Shown here: piece by piece, positions 36,401 through 47,114 of the stretch
Layout: each line of letters opens with the position of its first letter
Position numbering within the stretch: the first letter of the stretch is position 1
Assembly: GCA_949752795.1 (NCBI GenBank)
Contig: OX457075.1
Coordinates: forward strand, 6,190,001 to 6,254,000
DNA length: 64,000 nt
Reading direction: 5' to 3'
Origin: Hyperoodon ampullatus
Lineage: Eukaryota; Chordata; Mammalia; Artiodactyla; Ziphiidae
Notes under the pieces: model-generated
Told to the model about the DNA's origin: nothing
The model's input: only the letters and a program-made list of their open reading frames with translations
The model's database searches: none
Translations under genes and position numbers: made by a program

Positions 36401-37330
36401 TGTTTCCTGTTTCTTAAGGTAGGATTGTATTGCTATAAACTTCCCTCTTAGAACTGCTTTTGCTGCATCCCATAGGTTTTGGGTCATCGTGTCTCTATTG
36501 TCATTTGTTTCTAGGTATTTTTTAATTTCCTTTTTGATTTCTTCAGTGATCACTTTGTTATTAAGTAGTGTATTGTTTAGCCTCCATGCATTTGTATTTT
36601 TTACAGCTCTTTTCCTGTAATTGATATCTAGTCTCATAGCATTGTGGTCAGAAAAGATACTTGATACAATTTCAATTTTCTTAAATTTACCAAGGCTTGA
36701 TTTGTGACCCAAGATATCATCTATCCTGGAGAATGTTCCATGAGCACTTGAGAAAAATGTGTATTCTGTTGTTTTTGGGTGGAATGTCCTATAAATATCA
36801 ATTAAGTCCATCTTGTTTAATGTATCATTTAAAGCTTGTGTTTCCTTATTTATTTTCATTTTGGATGATCTGTCCATTGGTGAAAGTGGGGTGTTAAAGT
36901 CCCCTACTATGATTGTGTTACTGTCGATTTCTCCTTTTATGGCTGTTAGTATTTGCCTTATGTATTGAGGTGCTCCTATGTTGGGTGCATAAATATTTAC
37001 AATTGTTATATCTTCTTCTTGGATCGATCACTTTATCATTATGTAGTGTCCTTCTTTGTCTCTTCTAATAGTCTTTATTTTAAAGTCTATTTTGTCTGAT
37101 ATGAGAATTGCTACTCCAGCTTTCTTTTGGTTTCCATTTACATGGAATATCTTTTTCCATCCCCTTACTTTCAGTCTGTATGTGTCTCTAGGTCTGAAGT
37201 GGGTCTCTTGTAGACAGCATATATATGGGTCTTGTTTTTGTATCCATTCAGGCAATCTGTGTCTTTTGGTGGGAGCATTTAGTCCATTTACATTTAAGGT
37301 AATTATCGATATGTATGTTCCTATTCCCAT
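33458..37330 (-). pseudogene. L1 ORF2 (endonuclease and reverse transcriptase), broken
   Basis: The start is at 37,330, about 60 bp after ORF1 ends. The endonuclease domain opens with SIITLNVNGLNAP and has LQETH; a TGA interrupts it near 37,029. The frame resumes to about 36,290, where a frameshift occurs. The next block (36,279-34,633) holds the full RT palm with [10 protein letters not shown] intact. A small deletion near 34,660 shifts frame again. An in-frame TAG near 34,162 splits the C-terminal region, which ends with the cysteine segment ([21 protein letters not shown]) and the normal end at 33,458. Confidence 0.92.
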
Positions 37331-37387
37331 TTTCTTAATTGTTTTGGGTTCGTTATTGTAGGTCTTTTCCTTCGTTGTGTTTCTTGC

Positions 37388-38302
37388 CTAGAGAAGTTCC
37401 TTTAGCATTTGTTGTAAAGCTGGTTTGGTGGTGCTGAACTCTCTCAGCTTTTGCTTGTCTGTAAACGTCTTAATTTCTCCATGAAATCTGAATGAGATCC
37501 TTGCTGGGTAGAGTAATCTTGGTTGCAGGTTTCTCTCCTTCATCACTTTAATTATGTCCTGCCACTCCCTTCCGGCTTGTAGAGTTTCTGCTGAGAGATC
37601 AGCTGTTATCCTGATGGGGATTCCCTTGTGTGTTATTTGTTGTTTTTGCCTTGCTGCTTTTAATATGATTTCTTTGTGTTTAATTTTTGACAGTTTGATT
37701 AATATGTGTCTTGGCATATTTCTCCTTGGATTTATTCTGTATGGGACTCTCTGTGCCTCCTGGACTTGATTAACTATTTCCTTTCCCATATTAGGGAAGT
37801 TTTCAACTATAATCTCTTCAAATATTTTCTCAGTCCCTTTCTTTTTCTCTTCTTCTTCTGGAACCCCTATAATTCGAATGTTGGTGCGTTTAATGTTGTC
37901 CCAGAGGTCTCTGAGACTGTCCTCTGTTCTTTTCATTCTTTTCTCTTTATTTTGCTCTGCAGTAGTTATTTCCACTATTTTATCTTCCACCTCACTTATC
38001 CGTTCTTCTGCCTCAGTTATTCTGCTATTGATCCCATCTAGAGTATTTTTCATTTCATTTATTGTGTTTTTAATCGATGCTTGATTCATCTTTAGTTCTT
38101 CTAGGTCTTTGTTAACTGTTTCTTGCATTTTGTCTATTCTATTTCCAAGATTTTGGATCTTGGAAATAGAATCTTGGATCATCTTTACTATCATTATTCT
38201 GAATTCTTTTTCAGGTAGACTGCCTATTACCTCTTCATTTGTTAGGTCTGGTGGGTTTTTATCTTGCTCCTTCTCCTGCTGTGTGTTTTTCTATCTTCTC
38301 AT
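37388..38302 (-). pseudogene. L1 ORF1 (RNA-binding chaperone), broken by a stop at codon 4
   Basis: The start ATG is at 38,302 in the usual context after CACAGTAAAATAAGCAAA. It is followed by two Arg codons and a TAG at 38,293-38,291. The reading frame then resumes and stays open from an internal Met at 38,194 for 268 codons. It shows a coiled-coil N-half (KNTINEMKNTLDGINSRITE, heptad-like) and the RRM/C-terminal half with RIIGVPEEEE and RITADLSAETLQAGREW. It could in theory be made from the internal Met, lacking the N-terminus. Confidence 0.9.
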
Positions 38303-39787
38303 TTTGCTTATTTTACTGTGTTTGGGGTCTCCTTTTTGCAGGCTGCAGGTTCATAGTTCCCGTTGTTTTTGGTGTCTGTTCCTAGTGGCTAAGGTTGGTT
38401 TAGTGGGTTGTGTAGGCTTCCTGGTGGAGGGGACTAGTGCCTGTGTTCTGGTGGATAAGGCTGGATCTTGTCTTTCTGGTGGGCAGGTCCACGTCTGGTG
38501 GTGTGTTTTGGGGTGTCTGTGGACTTTTTATGATTTTAGGCAGCCTCTCTGCTAATGGGTGGCGTTGTGTTCCTGTCTTGCTAGTTGTTTGGCATAGGGT
38601 GTCCAGCACTGTAGCTTGCTGGTCGTTGAGTGAAGCTGGGTGCTGGTGTTGAGATGGAGATCTCTGGAAGATTTTCGCCGTTTGATATTATGTGGAGCTG
38701 GGAGGTCTCTTGTGGACCAGTGTCCTGAAGTTGGCTCTCCCACCTCAGAGGCACAGCACTGACTCCTGGCTCCTCAATTTGGGATGATTTGTTGTCTATT
38801 CATGTATTCCACAGATGCAGGGTACATCTAGTTGATTGTGGAGCTTTAATCCGCTGCTTCTGAGGCTGCTGGGAGAGGTTTCCCTTTCTCTTCTTTGTTC
38901 TCACAGCTCCCGGGTCTCAGCTTTGGATTTGGCCCCGCCTCTGCGTGTAGGTCGCCGGAGGGCGTCTGTTCTTCGCTCAGGCAGGACAGGGTTAAAGGAG
39001 CAGCCGCTTCGGGGACTCTGGCTCACTCAGGCCGGGGGGGAGGGAGGGGCATGGAGTGCGGGGCGAGCCTGCAGCGGCAGAGGTCGGCGTGACATTGCAC
39101 CAGCCCAAGGCGCGCCGTGCGTTCTCCCAGGGAAGCCGCCCCTGGATCCCGGGACCCCGGCAGTGGTGGGCTGCACAGGCTCCCGGAAGGGCGGCATGGA
39201 CAGTGACCTGCGCTCGCACACAGGCCTCTTGGCGGCGGCAGCAGCAGCCCCAGCGTCCCACGCCCGTCTCTGGACTCCGCGCTTTCAGCCGCAGCTCGCG
39301 CCCGTCTGTGGGGCTCCTTTAAGCAGCGCTCTTAATCCCCTCTCCTCGCGCACCAGGAAACCAAGAGGGAAGAAATAGTCTCTTACCTCTTCGGCAGCTC
39401 CAGAGTTTTCCCGGACTCCCTCCCGGCTAGCTGTGGCGCATTAGCCCCCTTCAGGCTGAGTTCTCGCCGCCAGCCCCAGTCCTCTCCCTGTGCTCCGACC
39501 GAAGCCCGAGCCTCAGCTCCCAGCGCCGCCCGCCCCGGCGGGCGAGCAGACAAGCCTCTCGGGCTGGTGAGTGCCGCTCGGCACCGATCCTCTGTGCGGG
39601 AATCTCTCCGCTTTTCCCTTCCCAGGTACGTGGGAGTTTCTTGCCTTTTGGGAGGTCTGAGGTCTTCTGCCAGCGTTCAGTAGGTGTTCTGTAGGAGTTG
39701 TTCCACGTGTAGCTGTATTTCTGGTGTAGCTGTGGGGAGGAAGGTGATCTCCGCGTCTTACTCTTCCGCCATCTTCCCCGGAAGTTC
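38303..39787 (-). promoter_or_regulatory. L1 5' UTR (internal promoter region), GC- and CpG-rich
   Basis: About 1.5 kb. The segment 38,830-39,780 is CpG-rich, unlike anything else in the window. The minus-strand start reads GGAAGATGGCGGAAGAG. Its AAGATGGCGG core (39,766-39,775) is the YY1 site that positions L1 transcription start. Known L1 5' UTRs can also fire antisense, which here would be the ADAM2 sense direction; that is inference. Open frames on both strands are composition artefacts. Confidence 0.75.
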
Positions 39788-39801
39788 TATTATACAGATT
39801 T

Positions 39802-41280
39802 TTAACTTTCAATTTATGTTTATATTTAACTGTCTCTCCATAATTATTTCAATTTATTTATTTTTGATACATTGCCTTCTTGAAGATTTATATCCTTTGT
39901 AATTAATTTTAGTATATATGTACCATGGTTCTCCTACTCAATTATATGTAGATGTTTCTATTTTATATCTTTTCTTGAATATTTTACATAAAGACATATT
40001 CCTAGTTAAAATTTTTTTCACTGTCTTCATCTTCAGTTTTTTACTTACAGAAACTGTGTCTTCATTCTAAATGCTTCTCTCATAGAGACACTGCATCTTA
40101 TATAGATACATCCATCTTTTTCTTCTGTTAAGTAAATGAAGGAAGAGACTAATCACTTTAATTAAATCAGAAACCAATAATTGTTCACGTTTAGTTAGAG
40201 TTTTGATTAGGTTCAGTCTATATCTAGTTCACTTTTGTTTCTAGGGCATAACTCTCCAGGTCTTTCAACTGAGAGATCGTATATTTACTGAGACTCCTTC
40301 CCCTGGCAGGTATGTAATCACAATGCAGAAACTGCAGAAAAATATGCTCTGCTTTCTGGAAGTCACCTCTTTATATTTTAATCTCTTTCTCTTCACATGT
40401 TGAGAAACAGGAAAATGTCTTAAGAGGAGACTGTACTATATGTTGAGGCCCCCTGATTCTCTAATTTTATCACTATAGTCGTAAAAGATCCTCCAACTTC
40501 GGCCTTATTTATGTCCAATGGCCTGCTTCCCTAGCTAAGCTTATAATTTTGATTTCTCACACATAGCTATGTTTCCAAATGACCTCTGGGATGAAAATCA
40601 ACTGCTTATTTTCAGTTTACTACTGCCTCTAAGACTTTCAACTGAGATCCTGATGGGTCCACAGGGGCTCCTCTTATGTTGTGTCATTTTTTTCACAGTT
40701 AAATCTCCCTATCAAAAGTTTTTGGCTCAGTCTTCCCATTAGAGTAGAATTAATTGAGTCATGATAAATAAACTGCTCTTTAAGTAGACTGAATCTTATG
40801 AGAATTAAACACATAATGTGTGTGGATTGAATAGTAAATATGAAAATAAATCAGTTGTGACTCCAAGAATTTTTGGTCTGGGGAAATTAGGATAAAAAAA
40901 TAAGATTATTTTAATAATCTTATTTGTCTTGAAAACACATTTATATGAAAACACTATTGACCAATAAGTCAATTATTTGTTTAAAAAAAGTTTCTTATAT
41001 ACTTATATATTGCTAGACTTACTAACAATTAGAAGATAAACTGCATACTGTAGTTAATCCTAAGGTATCTGTTTGGAGAGTAGACAAGATGCTTTCAATA
41101 TTTAAATATTTCATTGAAGTAGTTTTTTTGTGATTTTAAAACTAGGTTTTATTTTCAATTTTGTGTTATGCTCTTATTCTGTGCAATATTGTAAACAATC
41201 TCAGAATTTTAAGTGTACTCATTAATTATTTTAAATTAATGTAAGTTCAGTATGACTAACCACAAATTTTTATTTTTCAG
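39802..41280 (+). other. ADAM2 large intron, end, no clear element
   Basis: It starts with sequence that would be contiguous with 33,178 before the L1 arrived and continues old L1 ORF1/5' UTR-like sequence for several hundred bases. From about 40,450 on nothing is recognised. Confidence 0.5.
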
Positions 41281-41386
41281 GTTCAGGTTTTGGTACTCAA
41301 GAGTGTTTTGACCAACTTAATTCTAAGACTGATCCATCTGGGAACTGTGGCTCAACTGCTTCAGGGTACACACAGTGTAATCCTAA
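41281..41386 (+). CDS. ADAM2: ADAM2 coding exon 8 of window (cysteine-rich region)
   Basis: The acceptor is TTTTTATTTTTCAG and the donor is GTATGTT at 41,387. It is 106 nt, phase 1 to 2, residues 312-347. It encodes GSGFGTQECFDQLNSKTD followed by GNCG and GYTQC, the ADAM cysteine-rich pattern (ECF...GNCG...C). It lies beyond a 12.9-kb intron, the largest in the window. Confidence 0.93.
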
Positions 41387-41754
41387 GTATGTTCTAGGAA
41401 ATCTGTCTGAAAAACTTTATTTATTGCTTTATATTTGAAAATACCATGAGATAATTTACTTTACATGTAAGTGAAATGTCACTTGATCATGAAGTAAGAC
41501 TATATTTAATCAAATTATAAATGTCTCAAGTACAGAATGTCTGTACTTATCTTTCTCACACATCCAAACTATCCCTTGTACCATCCCACAGAGCATTTAA
41601 TTTACATAAAGGTACATTAATTACCCATTAGTTAGAAGGACTGATCAGTTTTATTTTTCATGCTGTCACTTTAATTTTACAAAGGATGATCATTCTTCAT
41701 AGTGATCTAATAAAAAATGCATGAATTTTTACTATCCAGGAAGTAAAGCAATGT
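41387..41754 (+). other. ADAM2 intron, no recognised element
   Basis: AT-rich; nothing supported. Confidence 0.6.
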
Positions 41755-41995
41755 GTTTAAGAACATATACTCTACAGGCAGACATGTTGGTTTCAAATAC
41801 TAATCCCAATACTTACCTACTTGTGTGACTTTGGACATGTGCCTCACTTTTCTGATATGTAAAATATGCATATCAATTTCACTAACATCATTGGGCTTGT
41901 GCCAGTGTGGAATTTAGATACTCTATGAAAAGCACTTAGAATGGGACTGACATATATGAGGGTTAATTGTTAACTACTATGATTATTATATATAC
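41755..41995 (+). repeat. MIR SINE, plus strand
   Basis: The classic MIR order is kept: a B-box-like GGTTTCAAATACTAATCCC, then CTTACCTACTTGTGTGACTTTGGACATGTGCCTCACTTTTCTGATATGTAAAATA, AGCACTTAGAATGGGACTGAC and a TACTATGATTATTAT tail. Strongly diverged, so an ancient insertion. Confidence 0.85.
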
Positions 41996-42275
41996 TAGAA
42001 CTAGAATGCTACTGTTACTGTGATATTTTACTTTGATACTATTTCAAACTTGGTTTGATAGCAAAAATAAAAATTCTGTAAAAAAATTTCTTGTTTGCAC
42101 GAATAGCAAAAAGACTTCCCATATAGCCTTTACTCAGTGGTTTACATTTTGCCCATTTGCTTTATCCTTCTGTTTTTCTAACTCTCCTCTCCTTTCCTCC
42201 CTTCAAAACGATTTTCCTAAACGATTTGAATGTAAATTGGTTACTATGTTTCATTATCCTTAAACAAATCATTGT

Positions 42276-42493
42276 GTTTTCTTGAGAACAAAGCTTTTTT
42301 TTTTTTTAATGGCTCTACTGTAGCTGTCAACCACAGTTCTCAATAAAACTTCATTCATTATCTCAATAAAGTATTTATAGGTCTGTTTTCTTGAGAACAA
42401 ATCTTTTTTTTTTTTAATGGCTCTACTGTAGCTGTCAACTACAGTTCTCAATAAAACTTCATTCATTATCTCAACAAAGTATTTATAGGTCTT
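42276..42493. repeat. 109-bp tandem duplication, two copies
   Basis: Two adjacent copies start at about 42,276 and 42,385. Each holds TTTTCTTGAGAACAAA, a T-run, AATGGCTCTACTGTAGCTGTCAAC, ACAGTTCTCAATAAAACTTC and AAAGTATTTATAGGTC. They differ at only a few bases (AAAGC/AAATC, CCACAG/CTACAG, CAATAAAG/CAACAAAG). Confidence 0.95.
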
Positions 42494-43840
42494 TTTTCTT
42501 GTTCAGGAGCAAATCCAGAGTCATGAGTTTGTTAAACTTTAATCTAGAACATTCTTTTTGTTTCCATTTCTTTTCCTGTTTTTTTTTTAAATACTACAGG
42601 CCAATTATTTTGTAATATTTTCCTCAAATAGGATTTTTTTGATATTTTTCATCATTAGATTCATGTCATAAATTTTGGCAAGCTTACCACTGAAGTGGTG
42701 TTGTACCATCAAGTGCAATTTTTAAAAGGTACATGCCATTTTCTCTCAATGTTGGATATTTTAAGTTAAATTATTTGGTAAAGTTAGTTTTCTTTAGGTC
42801 TCTATTGTAAAGTTACTCTTCTCCTTTGTGTTTAATGTGTAATATGGGGAGAGTTAATATTGAGACCATGGACATATTCTGTTCTTCTTCAAACCTTCAC
42901 CCACTAGTGTTACGGTTCATTGATGATTTTCTAACTCCATTATTGCCTCCCCCTTTAAGCTAGAAATGTACTGTAGAAAGAAGTATTCTTTTTATTTATT
43001 TATTTATGTTTGTGTATTTATTTATGTCAGTTCAGACTCAGCGATTGTTATTTGACTCAATAGTATAGAATATATTACTATCATTTATTTTAACACTTAC
43101 TTTTTCAAATTGTCTCAATTTTGGCTAGTGAGAGTTTCTTTTAGCTGGCCACAATGTTCTTTTCAAAAGTCTGTATGACATTTTAAAAACTTACACATTT
43201 TTCCAGCACAAAAAAAGATGTTCTAGGCCCCTGTTATATTTTTCCTACCTTTGTTCTGGATTCAGCTGTTTCTCTAAGTAGCCCAGATTCCTTTTAGTAG
43301 AGAAGAGTATTTAGTAAACATCTGAGAACCAGGTGTGCTTATTTCTGCTGTTTTCCATTATCTCTAAGTCTTCTCAGACAACAAAACTAGAACATACAAG
43401 TATCACATTTATTTCTATATCCATGTATTATATCTCTGTTTTTAAAACGTGAACTTATAGTGATAATTTTATTTCCAGTCAGACACCACAAATATATACA
43501 AAATACATCTTACATTCATAAGTTGCTTTTTCATATGCTCAAGCCCAGAAGCACAAAAGTTTGTTTCATAACTGCTAAAGCATATACTGACTAAAGGAAG
43601 CTCTCTGTTATGATTATATTTTCTTTTAAATCATTGATCTTTTTATATTAGCTGCTATAAAGTGCTTCTCTGCTAATTGCAATATTTGGGTCATTTGGAT
43701 ATTGATACCTAGTGCTTTATTTGCACCTATATCACATTTTAACTTTTTTGGCATGCATAGCAATTTTTTGACTTTGTATTGGATACTATGAGTAATACAT
43801 AATGGAAACTTTGCATACATTTATGATTTTCTGTATAAGT
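42494..43840 (+). other. ADAM2 intron, no clear element
   Basis: It holds a small TTTA-rich patch (42,985-43,025). The rest shows no motif order that I can name. Confidence 0.5.
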
Positions 43841-44880
43841 ACTTACAAACATTATATTAGTTTCAGAGGTAGAACATAGTACTCCAATATTTTTTATAGA
43901 TTACACACCATACAAAGTTATTATAAAATACTGACTATATTCCCTATGCTGTATGTTATATCCCTTTGGCTTATTTATTTGGCCATTGGTAGTTTGTACC
44001 TCTTAATCCCTTTCACCCATTTTGTGCTTTCCATACACCTCTCCCTTCTGGTAACCACTAGTTTGTTCTCTGTATCTGTGAGTCTGTTTCTGTTTTGTTA
44101 TATTTGTTTGTTTGTTTTATTTTTAGATTCCACATATAAGTAAAAACATACAATATTTGTTTTTCTCTGTCTGATTTATTTCACGAAGCATGAAGCAATA
44201 TACTATCCAGGTCCATCCATGTTCTTGCAAACGGCAACATTTCATTTTTATTTGTGGCTGAGTGATACTCTATTACATATATAATATACAAATAATATAA
44301 ATATATCTCACATCTTTATCCATTCATCCAATGCTGGGTTCTTAGGTTGCTTCCATATCTTAGCTATTTTAAATAATACTGCTATGAACATTGGGGTACA
44401 TATATCTCTTTGAAGTAGTGTTTTCATTTTCTTCAGATAAATATCTAGGAGTGGAATTGTTGGATTTTATGGTAGTTCTACTTTAATTTTTTTTTTTTTT
44501 AGGAAAGTCCATACTGTTTTCCATTTGTCTGTACCAATTTACATTCATACCGACAGTTTACTACAGTTTCCCCACATCTGACCAACGCTTGTTTTTTTGT
44601 TTTTTTGGTCTCTTTGATAATAGCCATTCTGACAGGTGTGAGATGATATCTCATTGCGGTTTTGATTTGCATTTACCTCATGATTAGTGATGTTTATTAT
44701 GTTTTCATGTACCTGTTGGCCATCTGTATGCCTTTGGGAAAATGTCTATTCAGGTCCTATGTCTATATTTTAATTGATTTTGGGAGGTTGTTTCTTATTG
44801 AGTTGTATAAGTTCTTTATATATTTTGGATATTAACCCCTTTACAAATATCTTCTTCCCATTCAGTAGGTTGCCTTTTTT
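43841..44880 (-). repeat. L1 3' end (3' UTR and ORF2 C-terminus), minus strand
   Basis: It begins TATTAGTTTCAGAGGTAGAACATAG (L1 3' UTR), passes TTGGCTTATTTATTTGGCC, then GTCCATCCATGTTCTTGCAAACGGC and GACAGGTGTGAGATGATATCTCATTG. Intermediate divergence. Confidence 0.8.
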
Positions 44881-45080
44881 GTTTGTTTTGCGGTACACGG
44901 GCCTCTCACTGTTGTGGCCTCTCCCGTTACGGAGCACAGGCTCCGGACGTGCAGGCTCAGCGGCCATGGCTCACGGGCCAAGCCGCTCCGCGGCATGTGG
45001 GATCTTCCTGGACCGGGGCACGAACCCGTGTCCCCTGCATCGGCAGGCAGACTCTCAACCACTGCGCCACCAGGGAAGCC
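44881..45080 (-). repeat. Young CHR-type SINE, minus strand
   Basis: GTTTGTTTTGCGGTACACGGGCC through GCCACCAGGGAAGCCCT. The left flank is L1 (TTCAGTAGGTTGCCTTTTTT), but the right flank is a different L1 segment. No matching target duplication was found, so a deletion or recombination may have accompanied this locus. Confidence 0.92.
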
Positions 45081-46010
45081 CTCTAATATGTAATCTTTTT
45101 GTCTGGTTTCTTTTATGTTTTTGAGATTCATCCATTTTGTAGCCTATATCAGTAGTTTGTAGCTTCTTATTACTGGGTAATATTATATGGTGTGGATATA
45201 AACATTTTAAAATTATGTACCAGTTAATGGGCATTTAGAATGTTTCTAGTTTAAGGCCATTAAGAACAATGTTGCTGTGGATGTAAGCTATTATATAGAG
45301 AATGGATAAACAAGGTCCTACTGTGTAGCACAGAGAACTATATTCAGTCTCCTATGATAAACCATAATAGAAAAGAATATTGAATATATATATGTATAAC
45401 TGAACCACTTTGCTGTACAGCAGTAATTAACACAATATTGTAAATCAACTATACTTCAATAAAAAAATCAAGAACAATGCTGCTGTGAACATTCTTGTGG
45501 AGTATTTTGTTTGCTTTGTAAAGCCATATATTTGTTTCTCTTGGGATATAACAAGTGTGAAGGTGCAAGTCTTTATGTAGACACATATTTTAAAATTTCA
45601 CTTGGATGCACACTTAGAAGTAGAATTGCTGGGTCACATGGCAGGTATATGTTCAACATTTTAAGAATCTTCCCAAATATTTTCCAGAGTTACTGTACCA
45701 TTTTACATTTCCAGCAAATATGTATCAGAGTTCTAGCTTCTCTACATCCTTCTCTACATCACCAACATTTGATACTGTAACGACTTTTTGTTTCCTTGTT
45801 TATTTGTGTGTCATTCTAAAAAGGTATCTTACTCTGGCTCTAATTTGCATTTACCTACTGATTTATGAAATTACCACCCTTTCTTGTGATTATAAGGCAT
45901 TTGTATATCTTCTTTGGTAAAATGTCTTGGTAGATCTGTAGCCCATGGTTAAATTTTAAAGCCCATGGTTACTTTCATGATTTTGTCTGTGATTTATGCA
46001 CTATCATTGT
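45081..46010 (-). repeat. Old L1 ORF2 C-terminus/3' fragment, minus strand
   Basis: GAGATTCATCCATTTTGTAGCC, TTAATGGGCATTTAGAATGTTTCTAG, AGAATTGCTGGGTCACATGG and TTGCATTTACCTACTGATTTATG follow L1 ORF2 end order on the minus strand. Interrupted by the plus-strand L1 tail at 45,280. Confidence 0.65.
45280..45469 (+). repeat. Very short 5'-truncated L1 3' end, plus strand
   Basis: CCTACTGTGTAGCACAGAGAACTATATTCAG, CACTTTGCTGTACAGCAG and ACTTCAATAAAAAAATC form a 190-bp L1 3' tail. It is flanked by AAGAACAATGTTGCTGTG (45,262) and AAGAACAATGCTGCTGTG (45,470), an 18-bp duplication with one mismatch. Confidence 0.9.
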
Positions 46011-46465
46011 GATGAATCTTAGTGGTTCAGCGTTAATATTTATTGCATGTACTGCTTCTTGAGTGTATGCCTCAGTGTCTTGTCAGTTTGGGACCCATAA
46101 TGTGGAGAGTACATATTATGTTTGAAAAACAGAAAAGGAAATCCAATCATACCAGTAATTTTTTAAATTTTACTAATTTTTTAGAATAGAATAAGCTTGG
46201 AATTATGTTTAAGAATCAAAAAAGGAATAAAGAATTGTTACCAAAAAAGTGATAAGGCTAAATAGAAAGTAGTTCATAATTACTAAGATGTTGTTACTAT
46301 TAACAATGAAGGAAAGGCCCTCATATTTTTTGGTGTTGCACAATTAATTGCATACATCTTTTAGCAGCCCTTAATGCTTTATTTAAATCTGTTTGCTTTA
46401 GAAATGATATTCTAATATTTCTCTGTATTGAAAACTAATGATTTTTATTTGTTGGTAAATTATAG

Positions 46466-46649
46466 GGATGTGCGATGTGGAAAATTACTGTGTACATATG
46501 ATAAAGGAATTATAATTAATATTCCAAATGCCACTGTTTTGTATAGCAACATAGATGGACACATCTGTGTTGGACTGGAATATGCATATGATGATAAAGA
46601 CAGTGGAAACATGTGGGTAAAAGATGGAACTGTTTGTGGTCTAAATAAG
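46466..46649 (+). CDS. ADAM2: ADAM2 coding exon 9 of window (cysteine-rich region)
   Basis: The acceptor is GTAAATTATAG, with a weak pyrimidine tract. The donor is GTATGTA at 46,650. It is 184 nt, phase 2 to 0, residues 347-408. It encodes the segment CGKLLCTYDKG, a possible N-glycan (NAT), GHICVGLEYA and MWVKDGTVCGLNK. This is the end of the ADAM cysteine-rich domain (V/IKDGTxCG motif). Confidence 0.93.
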
Positions 46650-47114
46650 GTATGTAGTCTTTTATTACCAACTAATTTCCTAATTTCAAATTTTAAATGC
46701 ATATTTGGTATTTTTCTCATAATTTAAGTGCACATTTAATTTCAAAAAATAAGAAAGTAGAAAGTTTTGAAAATGAGAAAATTTTTAAAAGAAATATAAC
46801 CTGCATTCATGCATAGATATTATCACTGTGAATATTTCATTGGCTATTTAGTACTTTTTTCATGGAAGTCATATGTATTAACTGAACTGAGAATCATACA
46901 GTTCATTAACTATTTTATTAATTATCTCATGTTACACAGGGAGTATTTTTAATGTCATGAATTATATTTTGATATAATTACTTAAAATAGCAGTTAAAGT
47001 AACATATGCCCATTTTAGTGATGAAAATAATAAAGGATTCACAGAGTAAAAGAAAAATCAATCAAAGGCACATAAATCTGAGATATAACTACTCTCCATT
47101 TTCATGAACCTTCC
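46650..47114 (+). other. ADAM2 intron, no recognised element
   Basis: AT-rich, nothing supported. Confidence 0.6.

Larger units (their letters stand above)
33193..39787 (-). mobile_element. Near full-length L1 LINE, minus strand, with 14-bp target-site duplication
   Basis: This 6.6-kb element lies antisense to ADAM2 in its largest intron. Order on the minus strand: GC-rich 5' UTR (39,787-38,303), ORF1, short spacer, ORF2, 3' UTR and A-tail (poly-T at 33,194 region). TATTATACAGATTT is present at 33,179-33,192 and 39,788-39,801, and the unique sequence on either side joins cleanly. The 5' end carries the L1-typical GGAAGATGGCGGAAGAG. At least five lesions (one ORF1 stop, two ORF2 stops, two ORF2 frameshifts) make it inactive, but it is far better preserved than the other L1s here. 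Confidence 0.95.

Noticed and set aside
38836..39378. 180-codon open frame and CpG island suggesting a gene promoter and first exon
   Set aside because: The block lies exactly inside the L1 5' UTR bounded by the target-site duplication; high GC lowers stop frequency on both strands.
42269..42466. Repeated peptide frame over the 109-bp duplication
   Set aside because: The frame repeats only because the DNA is duplicated; there is no homolog, start context or conservation evidence.
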